A stretch of DNA of 55,481 bases from CALAZP01 sp964410725 (GTDB taxonomy: Bacteria; Bacteroidota; Bacteroidia; Chitinophagales; Saprospiraceae): the NCBI GenBank assembly GCA_964410725.1, contig CAYPID010000012.1, forward strand, positions 1 through 55,481, given 5' to 3'. How positions within the stretch are numbered: the stretch's first letter is position 1; every line of letters starts with the position of its first letter. Shown here one piece after another: positions 8,358 to 17,868 of the stretch. The position numbers and the translations under genes are program-made. The notes beneath the pieces were generated by a model. It did no database searches. It worked only from the letters and a program-made list of their open reading frames with translations, and was not told the DNA's origin.

Positions 8358-9959
8358 ATGACTAAATTGACCTATTCTTTAATATTTATTTTGGGTGGAC
8401 TGTTGATTGCGAATGCTCAACCTAGTGAAATCCTCACTAATCTCTTTGAAGATTGGCGATCTTTTGAAAAACCCCCACTTTATCAAGGTGCACCGGATTA
8501 TCGAAAGGCTACTTTTGAATCTAGAAATAAGGCGTTTGAATTATTGAAAGGCCAATTAGAAGCCTTAGATACCACCAAATGGTCGGTAGAGGACCGTATA
8601 GATTGGGAAATCATTCGGGCTGAAATGAACGGGTATGACTTTAATTATCGGGTATTGAAGCCGTGGGAAAGAGATCCTGCTTTTTATAAAGTCATTTGGA
8701 TGGATAGAAGTGATGTTCCCGGGCATGAGGGGCCTACGCCACATAATGCCATCGAAATATGGCAATTTGATTTTCCTTTGTCTGTAGAAGATTCCAAAGT
8801 GCTGATCGGCCAATTGGGTACCCTATCTAATTTTTACCAACAGGCAAGAATGAATTTGACCGGTAATGCCAAGGAACTCTGGTTGGCTGGAATTCGCGAT
8901 ATTCAATTTCAAGTCCAAGATTTAGAGGCCCTGTTGAAATTTACAGGAGTAGAACAAAATGGCGCACTAACTATTGCCATTCAAGAAGCTATAGCAGCAT
9001 CTCAATCATTCGCAGAATGGTTGGCCAAAGAAGGGGCTAATAAGTCAGGTCCCTCAGGTATTGGTAAGGAGCATTACACTTGGTATCAACAAAATGTCCA
9101 TTTGGTGCCTCTTACTTGGGAGGAGGAAGTCCTCCTGCTCAAAAGAGAACTGGTTAGAGCTTGGGCTGCTTTAAAATTGGAAGAACACCAGAATCGAAAT
9201 TTACCGCCCTTGATGCCTGCTGCTAACCAGGAAGAATACCAAGCCAGAGCAGAACAATCCGTCCGAAGTTTGATTGATTTTCTGGACCAACAAGATATCG
9301 TTACGGTAGAGGATTATTTTGAACCTGCTTTGAGAGCGCATTTAGGTGGTTTCGTACCCGTTGAAAGAAGGAATTTTTTCTGGATCACCGCTCACCATGA
9401 TCAACGTCCTTTGTATTCCCACTTTTACCACTGGTTTGAATTGGCCCAAATGGATTTAAAGCCACATGATAATGCTATTAGGAGAGGAGCTTTATTGTAT
9501 AATATTTTTGATTCTCGAAATGAGGGTTTGGCTACAGCAGTTGAGGAAATGTTTATGCAGGCTGGGTTATATCAGGACAACCCTCGAGTGCGAGAGATCG
9601 TGTACATTATGATCGCGCAAAGAGCCGCTCGTGGATTGGGATCATTGTATGCCCATGCCAATCTAATGACCATGGAAGAAGCAGGAGGAATTCACGCGGA
9701 TTATACGCCCAGGGGATGGATGAAAACTGAGAAGGAGTTACTTCTGTTTGAACAACATTTATATTTGAGGCAACCTGGATATGGAACCAGTTATATTACG
9801 GGTAAATACTTAACAGAAATGGCCTTAGGTGAATTTGCTAGGGTACACCCAGATAAATCCCTCAAGGAATTTTTCGACGGTTTATCCCGAATTGGCAATA
9901 TTCCTATGGAATTGGCTAAATGGTCTTTAACTGGGGTTCGCGAATTTGCCCCTTATTAG
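8358..9959 (+). CDS. Secreted DUF885 family protein
   Basis: This 533-residue protein starts with a signal peptide (LTYSLIFILGGLLIANAQ) and matches DUF885, a family of probable zinc-dependent peptidase-like proteins related in fold to M32/M3-type helical metallopeptidases. The segment NEGLATAVEEMFMQAGL corresponds to the conserved EGxAxYxE helix of the family, with an altered Ala-Val in place of the usual Tyr region. HHDQRPLYSHFYH and PGYGTSYITGKYL are also family-like. It would act in the periplasm. It follows the 5-oxoprolinase genes on the same strand by about 60 bp. A peptide-degrading role feeding glutamate or pyroglutamate metabolism is possible but inferred only from position. Confidence 0.8.
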   Translation: MTKLTYSLIFILGGLLIANAQPSEILTNLFEDWRSFEKPPLYQGAPDYRKATFESRNKAFELLKGQLEALDTTKWSVEDRIDWEIIRAEMNGYDFNYRVLKPWERDPAFYKVIWMDRSDVPGHEGPTPHNAIEIWQFDFPLSVEDSKVLIGQLGTLSNFYQQARMNLTGNAKELWLAGIRDIQFQVQDLEALLKFTGVEQNGALTIAIQEAIAASQSFAEWLAKEGANKSGPSGIGKEHYTWYQQNVHLVPLTWEEEVLLLKRELVRAWAALKLEEHQNRNLPPLMPAANQEEYQARAEQSVRSLIDFLDQQDIVTVEDYFEPALRAHLGGFVPVERRNFFWITAHHDQRPLYSHFYHWFELAQMDLKPHDNAIRRGALLYNIFDSRNEGLATAVEEMFMQAGLYQDNPRVREIVYIMIAQRAARGLGSLYAHANLMTMEEAGGIHADYTPRGWMKTEKELLLFEQHLYLRQPGYGTSYITGKYLTEMALGEFARVHPDKSLKEFFDGLSRIGNIPMELAKWSLTGVREFAPY

Positions 9960-10425
9960 GATTTATGCCAATTGGCAAAGGATTCTACCAGTAGTATGGG
10001 GGAAGGATTCTACTGATGCATAAGTAAGAGGATGCCACTAAGTACAGTTGCAGGATCCTTTGCGAATGCGTTTATCCCATACTGAAATATTGAAAGCATT
10101 AGTTCATATTCTGTAATTAACAGTTTTGGGGCTTAACCAATATGGTCTTTATATGATATAACTTATAATTATTGTTTTGAATTTAGGGTAAGGAATAAAT
10201 AAAATTTGGAGAATCGAGACTCCATTAATGACCACTGTTAATTAAAAATTAACTGGAAGATGAGAATATCAGCCTTGCAAATATCAGGTCTCGATTCAAA
10301 AAAAAACAAATAGGGTTGTGGTTGAATATTATATAACGAGCAATTAATTTCCGATCAGGTTGGAGTATTAAAAAAGGGGAGTCTTCGGACTCCCCTTCAA
10401 CAGGTATTTTGAACATGAAATACAA
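9960..10425. other. Intergenic region with short repeats and a terminator at its right end
   Basis: This 466-bp stretch lies between two convergent genes. It contains a direct repeat AAGGATTCTAC at 9978-9988 and 10003-10013, 25 bp apart, and an inverted copy of its edge (CAAAGGAT at 9976-9983, ATCCTTTG at 10055-10062). Only very short open frames occur, so I call no gene. The right end contains the terminator described at 10374-10397. The rest is AT-rich and unremarkable. Confidence 0.5.
10374..10397 (-). terminator. Rho-independent terminator of the Gfo/Idh/MocA gene
   Basis: A perfect 10-bp stem (AAGGGGAGTC / GACTCCCCTT) closes a 4-base loop. On the minus strand it is followed by a run of T (complement of the A run at 10370-10375). 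It lies about 28 bp past the stop codon at 10426, so it terminates the minus-strand oxidoreductase transcript. The loop is CGAA on that strand. Confidence 0.9.
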
Positions 10426-11724
10426 TTAGAAGGATCGATATTCAGATTGTAAATACTGATTGGCTTCTGATTCTTTAAATTGGGCAGTGGCATTGTCCCA
10501 ATGTAGCGTTTGATTAGGGAATCTTCCCGCGATTACTCCCAGCAGAATCGCTTCTGTCAATCGAGCAGAATAGCTGAATGGCGCACTACAATCGGTCTTG
10601 CCCAAGCAGGCATCGACAAACTGGTGGTAGTGGTCGAGTTTGTCTAAATCTGGATAGTCGTAATTGACATATTTGCCATCGACAATCTTTTTAGGCTTCA
10701 ACATAAAGTGAGGCAACAACAATCGTTCGCCATTTTCTCCGACAAACATGGCACCTTGTTCCGGCAATTTTTCTCCATTAGGTAAGGCTAAATCTGGGTG
10801 ACTTTCTTCTGGTGCACCTGGCCCGTCGTACCATACCCAAGTCAATTTGTCAGTAGTGTATTTAGTGCCTGGAAAAGTATAGGTAACTACATTTTTTTCT
10901 GGATAACCGATGCCATTAGGTGCTCTGCAGATGTTTTTGATGGTTTCTGGAACATCTAAATCCAAAGCTGTATAGGGAGTGTCAAAAATATGGACCCCCA
11001 TATCACCAAGGGTTCCACAGCCAAAATCCACCAATTTTCTCCAATTTCCAGGGTGATAAAAATCCTTGACGAAAGGTCTTTCCGCTGAAGTTCCCAACCA
11101 TAGGTTCCAATCTAAATTGGACGGAACAGGATCTGCTTGAGCAGGCACGCCGCCATCGTATCCCCAATTTTTGGGGGACCAAGCTCTAACGGTTTTTACC
11201 TTTCCAATGATTCCGGACTGAATCAAAAGAACGGTAGCTCGGTATTCATCAAAGGAATGCACCTGAATGCCCATTTGGGTCACCAAGTTTTTTTCTTCCG
11301 CCATTTTCCTCATCGCCCTTACTTCAGAGACGTGATGCGCGAGGGGCTTCTGACAATAGACTGGCTTATTCATTTCCATCGCCATTAAAGAAGCTGGCGC
11401 ATGGGTATGATCCGGAGTAGAAACAATCACCGCATCAATCTCGTCTGCCATTTCCTTTAACATGATGCGATAGTCTTTATAAGTCTTGGCCTTAGGATAC
11501 TTTTTCAAAGCATTTTCAATAGCATGGCTATCTACATCGCACAAGCCCACTACATCTACTAATGGATGGGAAGCAATATCATTAAGGTCATTGAAACCCA
11601 TGCCTCCGATTCCGATGTGCGCCGTCCTTAATCTTTTTTCATTAGCTTTCGCCCAAACTGCTCCCGGCATTAAGGCTGCTGAAGCTAAAACTGCTGAGGT
11701 TTTTAAAAAAGTCCGTTTTTTCAT
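10426..11724 (-). CDS. Exported Gfo/Idh/MocA family oxidoreductase
   Basis: This 432-residue protein is an NAD(P)-dependent sugar or inositol dehydrogenase-like protein. Its N-terminus MKKRTFLKTSAVLASAALMP resembles a Tat or Sec signal (KR instead of RR), as is common for Bacteroidota and Planctomycetota members. The Rossmann motif is GIGGMGFNDL, followed by VVGLCDVD. CQKPLAHHVSE corresponds to the EKP motif with Gln replacing Glu. FGCGTLGDMGVHIFDTPY contains the catalytic Asp and His region. It probably acts on a glycoside or sugar in the periplasm. Alone on its strand, with a strong terminator, and divergent from the metallo-hydrolase gene. Confidence 0.9.
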   Translation of the reverse strand: MKKRTFLKTSAVLASAALMPGAVWAKANEKRLRTAHIGIGGMGFNDLNDIASHPLVDVVGLCDVDSHAIENALKKYPKAKTYKDYRIMLKEMADEIDAVIVSTPDHTHAPASLMAMEMNKPVYCQKPLAHHVSEVRAMRKMAEEKNLVTQMGIQVHSFDEYRATVLLIQSGIIGKVKTVRAWSPKNWGYDGGVPAQADPVPSNLDWNLWLGTSAERPFVKDFYHPGNWRKLVDFGCGTLGDMGVHIFDTPYTALDLDVPETIKNICRAPNGIGYPEKNVVTYTFPGTKYTTDKLTWVWYDGPGAPEESHPDLALPNGEKLPEQGAMFVGENGERLLLPHFMLKPKKIVDGKYVNYDYPDLDKLDHYHQFVDACLGKTDCSAPFSYSARLTEAILLGVIAGRFPNQTLHWDNATAQFKESEANQYLQSEYRSF

Positions 11725-11806
11725 TACAATATTTAATTTTGATGATGTCTATTTGCTATAGTGCCAAATTAACTTTTTTTTGAAATAAAACACATTTCAT
11801 TTTGCT

Positions 11807-12694
11807 ATGAAGTATATTTTCCTAATTCTTTTATCTCTAACCATAAATGGGTGGGCTCAATCTCAAGAGACCCTTCTAACCATTCTTGGTAATTTACAAG
11901 ATGGAGGTTCTCCTCATCTGGGTTGCGACAAAAGTTGTTGTAAGCAAAGTGCTGAAAACAAAAAAGTGGTGGCTTTAGGTTGGCAGCACCTTTCTGATGG
12001 AACCACTTATTTATTTGAAGCGACTCCAGATATAGTCAGTCAAATTGGGTATTTGGAAACTTTTCCCGAAGGGATATTCCTCACGCATGCTCATATTGGG
12101 CATTATACGGGTTTGATGTACTTAGGTCGAGAAGCCTTAGGGGCTCACAAGGTCTCTGTGTATGCCATGCCCCGAATGAAGCATTTTTTGGAACAAAATG
12201 GTCCGTGGAGTCAATTGGTGACTTTGAATAACATCGAATTAATAGAATTGACAGGGGGTAAGGAACGAGCGATTCACGCCAATATGTCGGTCACTCCTAT
12301 AACAGTTCCCCATCGAGATGAATATTCTGAAACGGTGGGATATGTGATTGCTGGAAGCCACAAAAAGGCGCTGTTTATTCCAGATATAGATAAATGGGAA
12401 AAATGGACGGATCGCATTGAAGATTGGATTGCCCAAGTGGATTATGCTTTTTTAGATGGTACTTTTTTTGACGCCAGTGAAGTGAATAACCGGCCGATGG
12501 CAGAAATTCCGCATCCTTTTATTGCAGAGTCTATGCAGCGCTTCCAAAATCTTCCTTCAAGCGAGCGGGCCAAAATATATTTCATTCATTTGAATCATAC
12601 CAATCCGGTTTTAGTAAAAGGGCATTCTTCGCTAAATAGCCTAGAGGCTGCGGGGTTTAATGTGGCGGAATTTGGTGCGCAATTCAAATTGTAA
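11807..12694 (+). CDS. Secreted MBL-fold hydrolase, PqqB-like
   Basis: This 295-residue protein has a signal peptide (IFLILLSLTINGWAQ) and a metallo-beta-lactamase fold resembling PqqB. The metal motif HxHxGH is THAHIGHY. Later ligands are likely His in VPHRDEYSET and Asp in ALFIPDID, and a terminal FIHLNHTNP matches the PqqB-like end. A Cys cluster, GCDKSCCKQ, near residue 40 is in the place where PqqB has its structural zinc Cys motif. No other pqq genes are in the window, and PqqB itself is cytoplasmic, so PQQ synthesis is unlikely. The substrate is unknown. It is followed after about 50 bp by the DUF5916 gene. Confidence 0.82.
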   Translation: MKYIFLILLSLTINGWAQSQETLLTILGNLQDGGSPHLGCDKSCCKQSAENKKVVALGWQHLSDGTTYLFEATPDIVSQIGYLETFPEGIFLTHAHIGHYTGLMYLGREALGAHKVSVYAMPRMKHFLEQNGPWSQLVTLNNIELIELTGGKERAIHANMSVTPITVPHRDEYSETVGYVIAGSHKKALFIPDIDKWEKWTDRIEDWIAQVDYAFLDGTFFDASEVNNRPMAEIPHPFIAESMQRFQNLPSSERAKIYFIHLNHTNPVLVKGHSSLNSLEAAGFNVAEFGAQFKL

Positions 12695-12746
12695 TGTAAA
12701 TAATTGAGAAAAAAGGGTAAATTTCCTTCCTGCAAAACGAAAAACC

Positions 12747-14945
12747 TTGAAAAATTTATTAGTGACCTTGCTGGGTATCCTATTGGTGGATGGTTCATTT
12801 TGGGCTCAAAAGTTAGCTCGTCCTATTTTTGACATTACCCATTTGCAAGAAGATCCCATAGTGGATGGCAATATCCTCAACGATGCTATTTGGCAGGCTG
12901 TACCTGTAATTGAAGGTTTGCAACAGATGCGCCCTGATTATGGGCAGCCGGTTTCAGAGCGAACGGTCATTAGAGTAGCCCAGACGTCTAGAACGCTTTA
13001 TGTTGGAGTTATTTGTTACGATCAAGATCCGACTAAAATTGTCGTAAGTGATTCCAGAAGGGATGCGGACCTCAACGATGATGATAGTTTTTTATTCATC
13101 ATCGACACCTACAACGATCAGCAAAACGGATTTTTATTTGGCACCAATGCAGATGGTATGGAGTACGATGCACAGATTGATCGAGAGGGGGTGGGAAATT
13201 TCAATGCCAACCGGCAGCAAGGTGGAGTCATTGGCGGCACCAATATCAATTGGGACGCTGCTTGGACAGTGAAAACTGAGAGAGGGGATTATGGTTGGAG
13301 TGCCGAATTTGCGATTCCGTTGCGGTCCATTCGATTTAACAGTGGAGACGGCAGGATTTGGGGTATTAACTTCCAGCGCAATATCAGCAAGCGGAGTGAA
13401 ACAGCTTATTGGGCGCAGTTACCAGTGGGGTTGGATATCAAAAGGTTATCCCTAGCGGGAAAAATGCACGGACTTTCCTTGAGAAGTCCGAAAAACCTAA
13501 AGGTGTTTCCTTATGTTTTGGGGCAGAATACCGTTAGGAAAGAGACAGATCCGGCGATTAATAAAACAGACGCTGCTGCTGGAATAGATGTCAAGTATAG
13601 TTTGACGCCCGGATTGACTTTGGATTTGACTTACAATACCGATTTTGCTCAGGTGGAAGTAGATGATCAGCAAGTTAATTTGGAGCGGGTGAATTTATTT
13701 TTTCCTGAAAAGCGGCCATTCTTTTTGGAGAATGCTGGCCAATTTACCGTTGGTAGCCCAGGTGAGGTCGATTTATTTTTTAGCAGGAGAATAGGAATTG
13801 CCAATCAAGGCAGTATTGTTCCTATAACAGGTGGAGCGAGGGTTAGTGGAAAAATTGGACAAACTAATGTGGGCCTTTTGAGCATGTTTACCGAAAGCAT
13901 TGAGGATATTGACCTCAATCGCAATAATTTCTCAGTGGCCCGGATCAACCACGATTTTGCCGCTAGGCGTTCTTCTATTGGGGCGGTTTATGTTGGGCGT
14001 CAGGGATTGGATGCCAATGGAGAAGATTACAATAGGGTGGTGGCCATTGATGGAAAGTGGGGGATTGGAAAGCAGGCGCAGATTTCGGGTTATTTGGCCA
14101 AGAGTAATACGCCGGGAATGGAGGATAGAGATCATGCGCTTAACATCTTAGGGGTATATAATTGGAACGGTTGGAACTTCAGATTGGGGTACACTGAGGT
14201 GGCGGAGCAATTTAATCCAGAGGTTGGTTTTTTGTTGCGCACGGCGTTTAAGAAACCTGAATTTTTAATTTTGCGCAATTGGAGGCCGGAAAATTGGGGG
14301 CCAATTATGGAGTTGCGTCCTCATGTATCTTATCGGGCCTACATCAATTTTGAGAACCAATTGGAAACGAGTTTTCTTCACATTGATAATCATTGGGAAT
14401 TCGACAGTGGGTTCGAAGTGCATACTGGAATAAACATCACCACGGAGGGGGTGTACAAGCCATTGTTTATTTCGGGGGTGGAGATTCCTAGGGGGACCTA
14501 TAACCATCAAGAGTTACAATTTGTCTTGCTGACGAATGCCAATAAGATGATATCCTATACCAATACTACGGTGATTGGTGGCTATTTTGGAGGAAGCAGA
14601 TTTTCCTCGAGGAACACCCTTTCTGCTCGAGTAGGTGATAAATTGAATACCTCCTTTTCTTTAAATTATAACGATCTGAGATTGCCTGAAGGGGACATTA
14701 ATGCAGTGATAAGTGCTGCGAGAATTGCCTATTCTTTTACGCCTAGAATATTTCTACAAAGTTTGATTCAATACAACAACGTTTCAGAGGTCACCTCGGT
14801 TAATGCGCGTTTTGGATGGCTTCAAAATTCCAATACGGGCTTGTTCGTGGTCTATAATATTTTGAGAGATCGAGATGTGTTATACCCGGCTAACGATCAG
14901 GTGTTTACCATCAAATATACCCATCAGTTTGACTTGATCAGATAA
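12747..14945 (+). CDS. DUF5916 outer-membrane protein with CBM9-like domain
   Basis: This 732-residue protein has a signal peptide (LLVTLLGILLVDGSFWAQ). A carbohydrate-binding-family-9-like domain follows at about residues 30-215: DPIVDGNILNDAIWQ, then DDDSFLFIIDTYND. A DUF5916 region rich in beta strands takes up the rest and ends in an aromatic-terminated strand, as expected of an outer-membrane beta-barrel. FFPEKRPFFLENAGQF is a DUF5916 hallmark. The start is a TTG, and the signal peptide starts there, so I keep it. The family is common in Bacteroidota, and its transport or binding role has not been established. It nearly touches the convergent nuclease gene (7 bp). Confidence 0.85.
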   Translation: MKNLLVTLLGILLVDGSFWAQKLARPIFDITHLQEDPIVDGNILNDAIWQAVPVIEGLQQMRPDYGQPVSERTVIRVAQTSRTLYVGVICYDQDPTKIVVSDSRRDADLNDDDSFLFIIDTYNDQQNGFLFGTNADGMEYDAQIDREGVGNFNANRQQGGVIGGTNINWDAAWTVKTERGDYGWSAEFAIPLRSIRFNSGDGRIWGINFQRNISKRSETAYWAQLPVGLDIKRLSLAGKMHGLSLRSPKNLKVFPYVLGQNTVRKETDPAINKTDAAAGIDVKYSLTPGLTLDLTYNTDFAQVEVDDQQVNLERVNLFFPEKRPFFLENAGQFTVGSPGEVDLFFSRRIGIANQGSIVPITGGARVSGKIGQTNVGLLSMFTESIEDIDLNRNNFSVARINHDFAARRSSIGAVYVGRQGLDANGEDYNRVVAIDGKWGIGKQAQISGYLAKSNTPGMEDRDHALNILGVYNWNGWNFRLGYTEVAEQFNPEVGFLLRTAFKKPEFLILRNWRPENWGPIMELRPHVSYRAYINFENQLETSFLHIDNHWEFDSGFEVHTGINITTEGVYKPLFISGVEIPRGTYNHQELQFVLLTNANKMISYTNTTVIGGYFGGSRFSSRNTLSARVGDKLNTSFSLNYNDLRLPEGDINAVISAARIAYSFTPRIFLQSLIQYNNVSEVTSVNARFGWLQNSNTGLFVVYNILRDRDVLYPANDQVFTIKYTHQFDLIR

Positions 14946-14952
14946 ATAGATA

Positions 14953-15441
14953 TTACTCTGCCCAAAGACCTCTTTCGGCTTCACGAGCTTCTTTTTGAAG
15001 TTGCAGGAATAAGGAGGCGTATTTGACGTTAGGAGGAATAGTCATCACCTGCGCGTAACCTTGTTCAATCATGTGGGCATTGATGAAGAGGTCATCTTCC
15101 GTATAGGCATAGGCGAGGGTTCTTCCATATCGATCTAGTGGATCTATATCCAATTCAATTCTAACCTTTTCATTGAGAATCATGTCTCGAAGGTAGTTGC
15201 CCGCTTCTTTTCCCATAAACTCGATGGTGGTTCGACCAGTATTGAAGGACTCTGGTGCATCTATGCCAATGAGACGGATTTTTTTACCTTTTGGACTTCC
15301 ATCTGCGATCCAAAAAGTATCTCCGTCCACTACTTTTGTTACCTTGTAGAAAATTGCTTGATGGTCAGTTGGTTGGTGCTCGTTGGAAGAGGTGCATGCT
15401 AAGAGTATAAGGAGGAAACTGAATAAGACGACTTTTTTCAT
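14953..15441 (-). CDS. Thermonuclease-family (SNase) lipoprotein
   Basis: This is a staphylococcal-nuclease-like protein attached to the membrane. Starting at 15441 gives MKKVVLFSFLLILLACTSS, a lipoprotein signal with Cys in LLAC. A nine-residue longer frame would put extra residues ahead of the signal. The catalytic set is visible: DGDT, Arg in KIRLIGIDAPE, Glu in MGKEAG and Arg in DRYGR. The nuclease would cut DNA or RNA outside the cytoplasm, perhaps for nutrient scavenging. It is divergent from proC with about 55 bp between. Confidence 0.92.
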   Translation of the reverse strand: MKKVVLFSFLLILLACTSSNEHQPTDHQAIFYKVTKVVDGDTFWIADGSPKGKKIRLIGIDAPESFNTGRTTIEFMGKEAGNYLRDMILNEKVRIELDIDPLDRYGRTLAYAYTEDDLFINAHMIEQGYAQVMTIPPNVKYASLFLQLQKEAREAERGLWAE

Positions 15442-15495
15442 GGATGTGATTGGTTTGACCGACTCCAATAATAACGATATTCAAATCAAATTGTT

Positions 15496-16299
15496 ATGAA
15501 AATTTTAATCATTGGTGGGGGAAATATGGGCATTACTTATGCCAGGGCCTTTATTAATTCTCGAGTAGTTGCTCCTGATCAGTTGATGATTTTGGAAAAA
15601 TCACTTCAGGAAAAAATGAAGGATTTATCCAAATTAGAATTAGCAAAAATTACTGCCCAACCGGATTGCATTGGAGAGGCTGATTTAGTGATTATAGCCG
15701 TTAAGCCCCAAGATATAAGGGTCTTATTTGATGAAATTCGACCTCATATCGCTGAATCTCAAGTGGTTCTAAGTATCATGGCTGGAGTAAAAATGGAACG
15801 GATTAAGGCGGGATTGGGGGTAGATAAAATTGTGAGAGCGATGCCGAATCTTCCGGCGCAAATTGGAGCTGGAATGACGGTATTTACGACCACGGATGCT
15901 GTCACTAGGTTAGAGCAAGGAGCCGTTCAAAATTTGTTGGCGACTACAGGTAAAACCTTGTTGGTTGAAGAGGAAAAAATGTTGGATGCCGCCACTGCTA
16001 TTTCTGGATCAGGACCAGCCTATGTGTACTATTTTATGGATGCCATGATTCAAGCGGGAAAGGAGTTGGGTTTCGAAGCCGCTCAAGCCCAGTTACTGGT
16101 GAGTCAGACTTTCAGCGGGGCACTTCAGTTATTTCAACAGAATGCGTTGAGTTGTGAAGAATGGATTAAAAAGGTAGCCTCCAAAGGTGGAACCACAGAG
16201 GCTGCATTGTCGGTCTTCCGCCAGGACGAGGTAGCACATCATATCGGGCAGGGGGCTATTGCTGCCTTCCAACGAGCCGTAGAATTGAGTCAATCCTGA
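15496..16299 (+). CDS. proC: Pyrroline-5-carboxylate reductase
   Basis: This 267-residue cytoplasmic enzyme makes the last step of proline synthesis, reducing pyrroline-5-carboxylate with NAD(P)H. The Rossmann motif is IIGGGNMG at residues 4-11. The family signature is seen in VRAMPNLPAQIGAGMT, ISGSGPAYVYYFMDAM and SKGGTTEAALSVF. Length and order match ProC. Its stop and the stop of the convergent SulP gene lie directly next to each other (16299/16300), leaving no room for a separate terminator. Confidence 0.96.
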   Translation: MKILIIGGGNMGITYARAFINSRVVAPDQLMILEKSLQEKMKDLSKLELAKITAQPDCIGEADLVIIAVKPQDIRVLFDEIRPHIAESQVVLSIMAGVKMERIKAGLGVDKIVRAMPNLPAQIGAGMTVFTTTDAVTRLEQGAVQNLLATTGKTLLVEEEKMLDAATAISGSGPAYVYYFMDAMIQAGKELGFEAAQAQLLVSQTFSGALQLFQQNALSCEEWIKKVASKGGTTEAALSVFRQDEVAHHIGQGAIAAFQRAVELSQS

Positions 16300-17829
16300 T
16301 CAAAGGTTATCGGTGACTACCTTATAGGTGGGGTCCTCAATAATATTGACGTCAATGATTTTATCAGCGTTTTTCAATAGTTGTCGACAATCTGCAGATA
16401 AATGCTTGAGGTGCACCTTCTTTCCTACTTTCTGGTAGCGTTCTGTTAGTTTATTGAGGGCTTCTATAGCGGACATGTCAACAACCCGGCTTTCTTGAAA
16501 ATCTATTATAATCTCTTCCGGATCTTCCAATACAGTAAATTTTTCATTAAAAGCTGCAATAGAACCAAAAAATAAAGGTCCGTATATTTCGTAATGTTTG
16601 ATTCCCTGTTCGTCTATTCTTTTGCGGGCCCTGATTCTTTTCGCATTGTCCCATGCAAAAACCAAAGCGGCAATGACGACCCCTGTAATCACGGCTAAGG
16701 CCAAATTATGGAGGAAAACGGTAACCAGAGTAACCAAGAGCATTACTAATACATCCGATTTGGGAAAGCGGTTGAAGATCTTCAAACTAGCCCATTCAAA
16801 GGTGCCAATAGATACCATAATCATCAGACCGGTTAAGGCAGCCATGGGTACTTTTTCGATTAATCCTGAACCAAACATGACAAAAATCAAAAGCATTAGT
16901 GCAGCTACAATACCAGATAATCTGGCTCTGGCCCCATTGGAAACATTGATTAGGCTTTGTCCAATCATGGCACAGCCCCCCATACCGGAAAATAAGCCAG
17001 ACAAAATATTGGCAGTTCCTTGTGCAACCGCTTCTCGATTCCCATGACCACGAGTTTCTGTAATTTCATCGATAATATTGAGGGTCAGCAAACTTTCAAT
17101 TAAACCTACTCCAGCTACGATTAAAGCGTATGGAAATACAATTTGCAAGGTTTCAAAAGTCCATGGTATCTGAGGAAGGTGAAAAGGTGGGAAGGCTCCT
17201 TTTATGGAGGCCATATCACCTACTGTTTTGGTATCCACCTCCATGAATTGTACAATGGCAAAAATCACTAAGATGGCAGCTAAAGATGCAGGTATAACTT
17301 TAGTCACCTTCGGTAAAAGCCAAATTATTAACATGGTCAGCAAAACCAAACCAATCAATAGAAATAGGCTTTCCCCAGCCATCCAGGCACCATCTGGTGT
17401 TTTAAATTGTTCTAGTTGGGATAGGAAAATGATAATAGCCAACCCGTTCACAAATCCGAAAATTACTGGATGAGGGACTAAACGAATGAGTTTGCCTAGT
17501 TTTAAAAACCCCGCTGTTAGTTGTATGATTCCTGCTAGGATAACAGTGGCAAAAATATATTCAATACCATGAGATTGTACCAAACTGGCAATGACGATGG
17601 CTACTGCTCCAGTTGCGCCACTAATCATTCCGGGTCTACCTCCTAAGATAGAAGTGACTAAACCCAATACAAAGGCAGCATACAAACCTGTCAAGGGTGG
17701 AAGACCTGCAATCAAGGCAAATGCTACTGCCTCTGGGACTAATGCCATGGCTACGGTGATTCCAGATAGTACTTCGGTCTTATAATCTACTTTTTGAGAT
17801 AGATCAAAAAGATTGAAAATCTTTTGCAT
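16300..17829 (-). CDS. SulP family anion transporter with STAS domain
   Basis: This 509-residue inner-membrane protein is a SulP/SLC26 transporter. After KVDYKTEVLSGITVAMALVP comes the typical ALIAGLPPLTGLYAAF, and about 10-12 hydrophobic helices extend to residue ~400. A cytoplasmic STAS domain follows (about 400-500: IIDFQESRVVDMSAIEALNK). SulP proteins move sulfate, bicarbonate or other anions. The window has three sulfatases, so sulfate is conceivable, but no sequence feature decides the substrate. It is downstream of rmuC on the same strand (39 bp). Confidence 0.93.
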   Translation of the reverse strand: MQKIFNLFDLSQKVDYKTEVLSGITVAMALVPEAVAFALIAGLPPLTGLYAAFVLGLVTSILGGRPGMISGATGAVAIVIASLVQSHGIEYIFATVILAGIIQLTAGFLKLGKLIRLVPHPVIFGFVNGLAIIIFLSQLEQFKTPDGAWMAGESLFLLIGLVLLTMLIIWLLPKVTKVIPASLAAILVIFAIVQFMEVDTKTVGDMASIKGAFPPFHLPQIPWTFETLQIVFPYALIVAGVGLIESLLTLNIIDEITETRGHGNREAVAQGTANILSGLFSGMGGCAMIGQSLINVSNGARARLSGIVAALMLLIFVMFGSGLIEKVPMAALTGLMIMVSIGTFEWASLKIFNRFPKSDVLVMLLVTLVTVFLHNLALAVITGVVIAALVFAWDNAKRIRARKRIDEQGIKHYEIYGPLFFGSIAAFNEKFTVLEDPEEIIIDFQESRVVDMSAIEALNKLTERYQKVGKKVHLKHLSADCRQLLKNADKIIDVNIIEDPTYKVVTDNL

Positions 17830-17868
17830 GTTGGGGTTCTAATGTGTTCGAAAAGGGGGCAAAAGTAA

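Noticed and set aside
11807..12694. PQQ biosynthesis gene pqqB
   Set aside because: The protein is exported, and no pqqA, pqqC, pqqD or pqqE occurs in the window.
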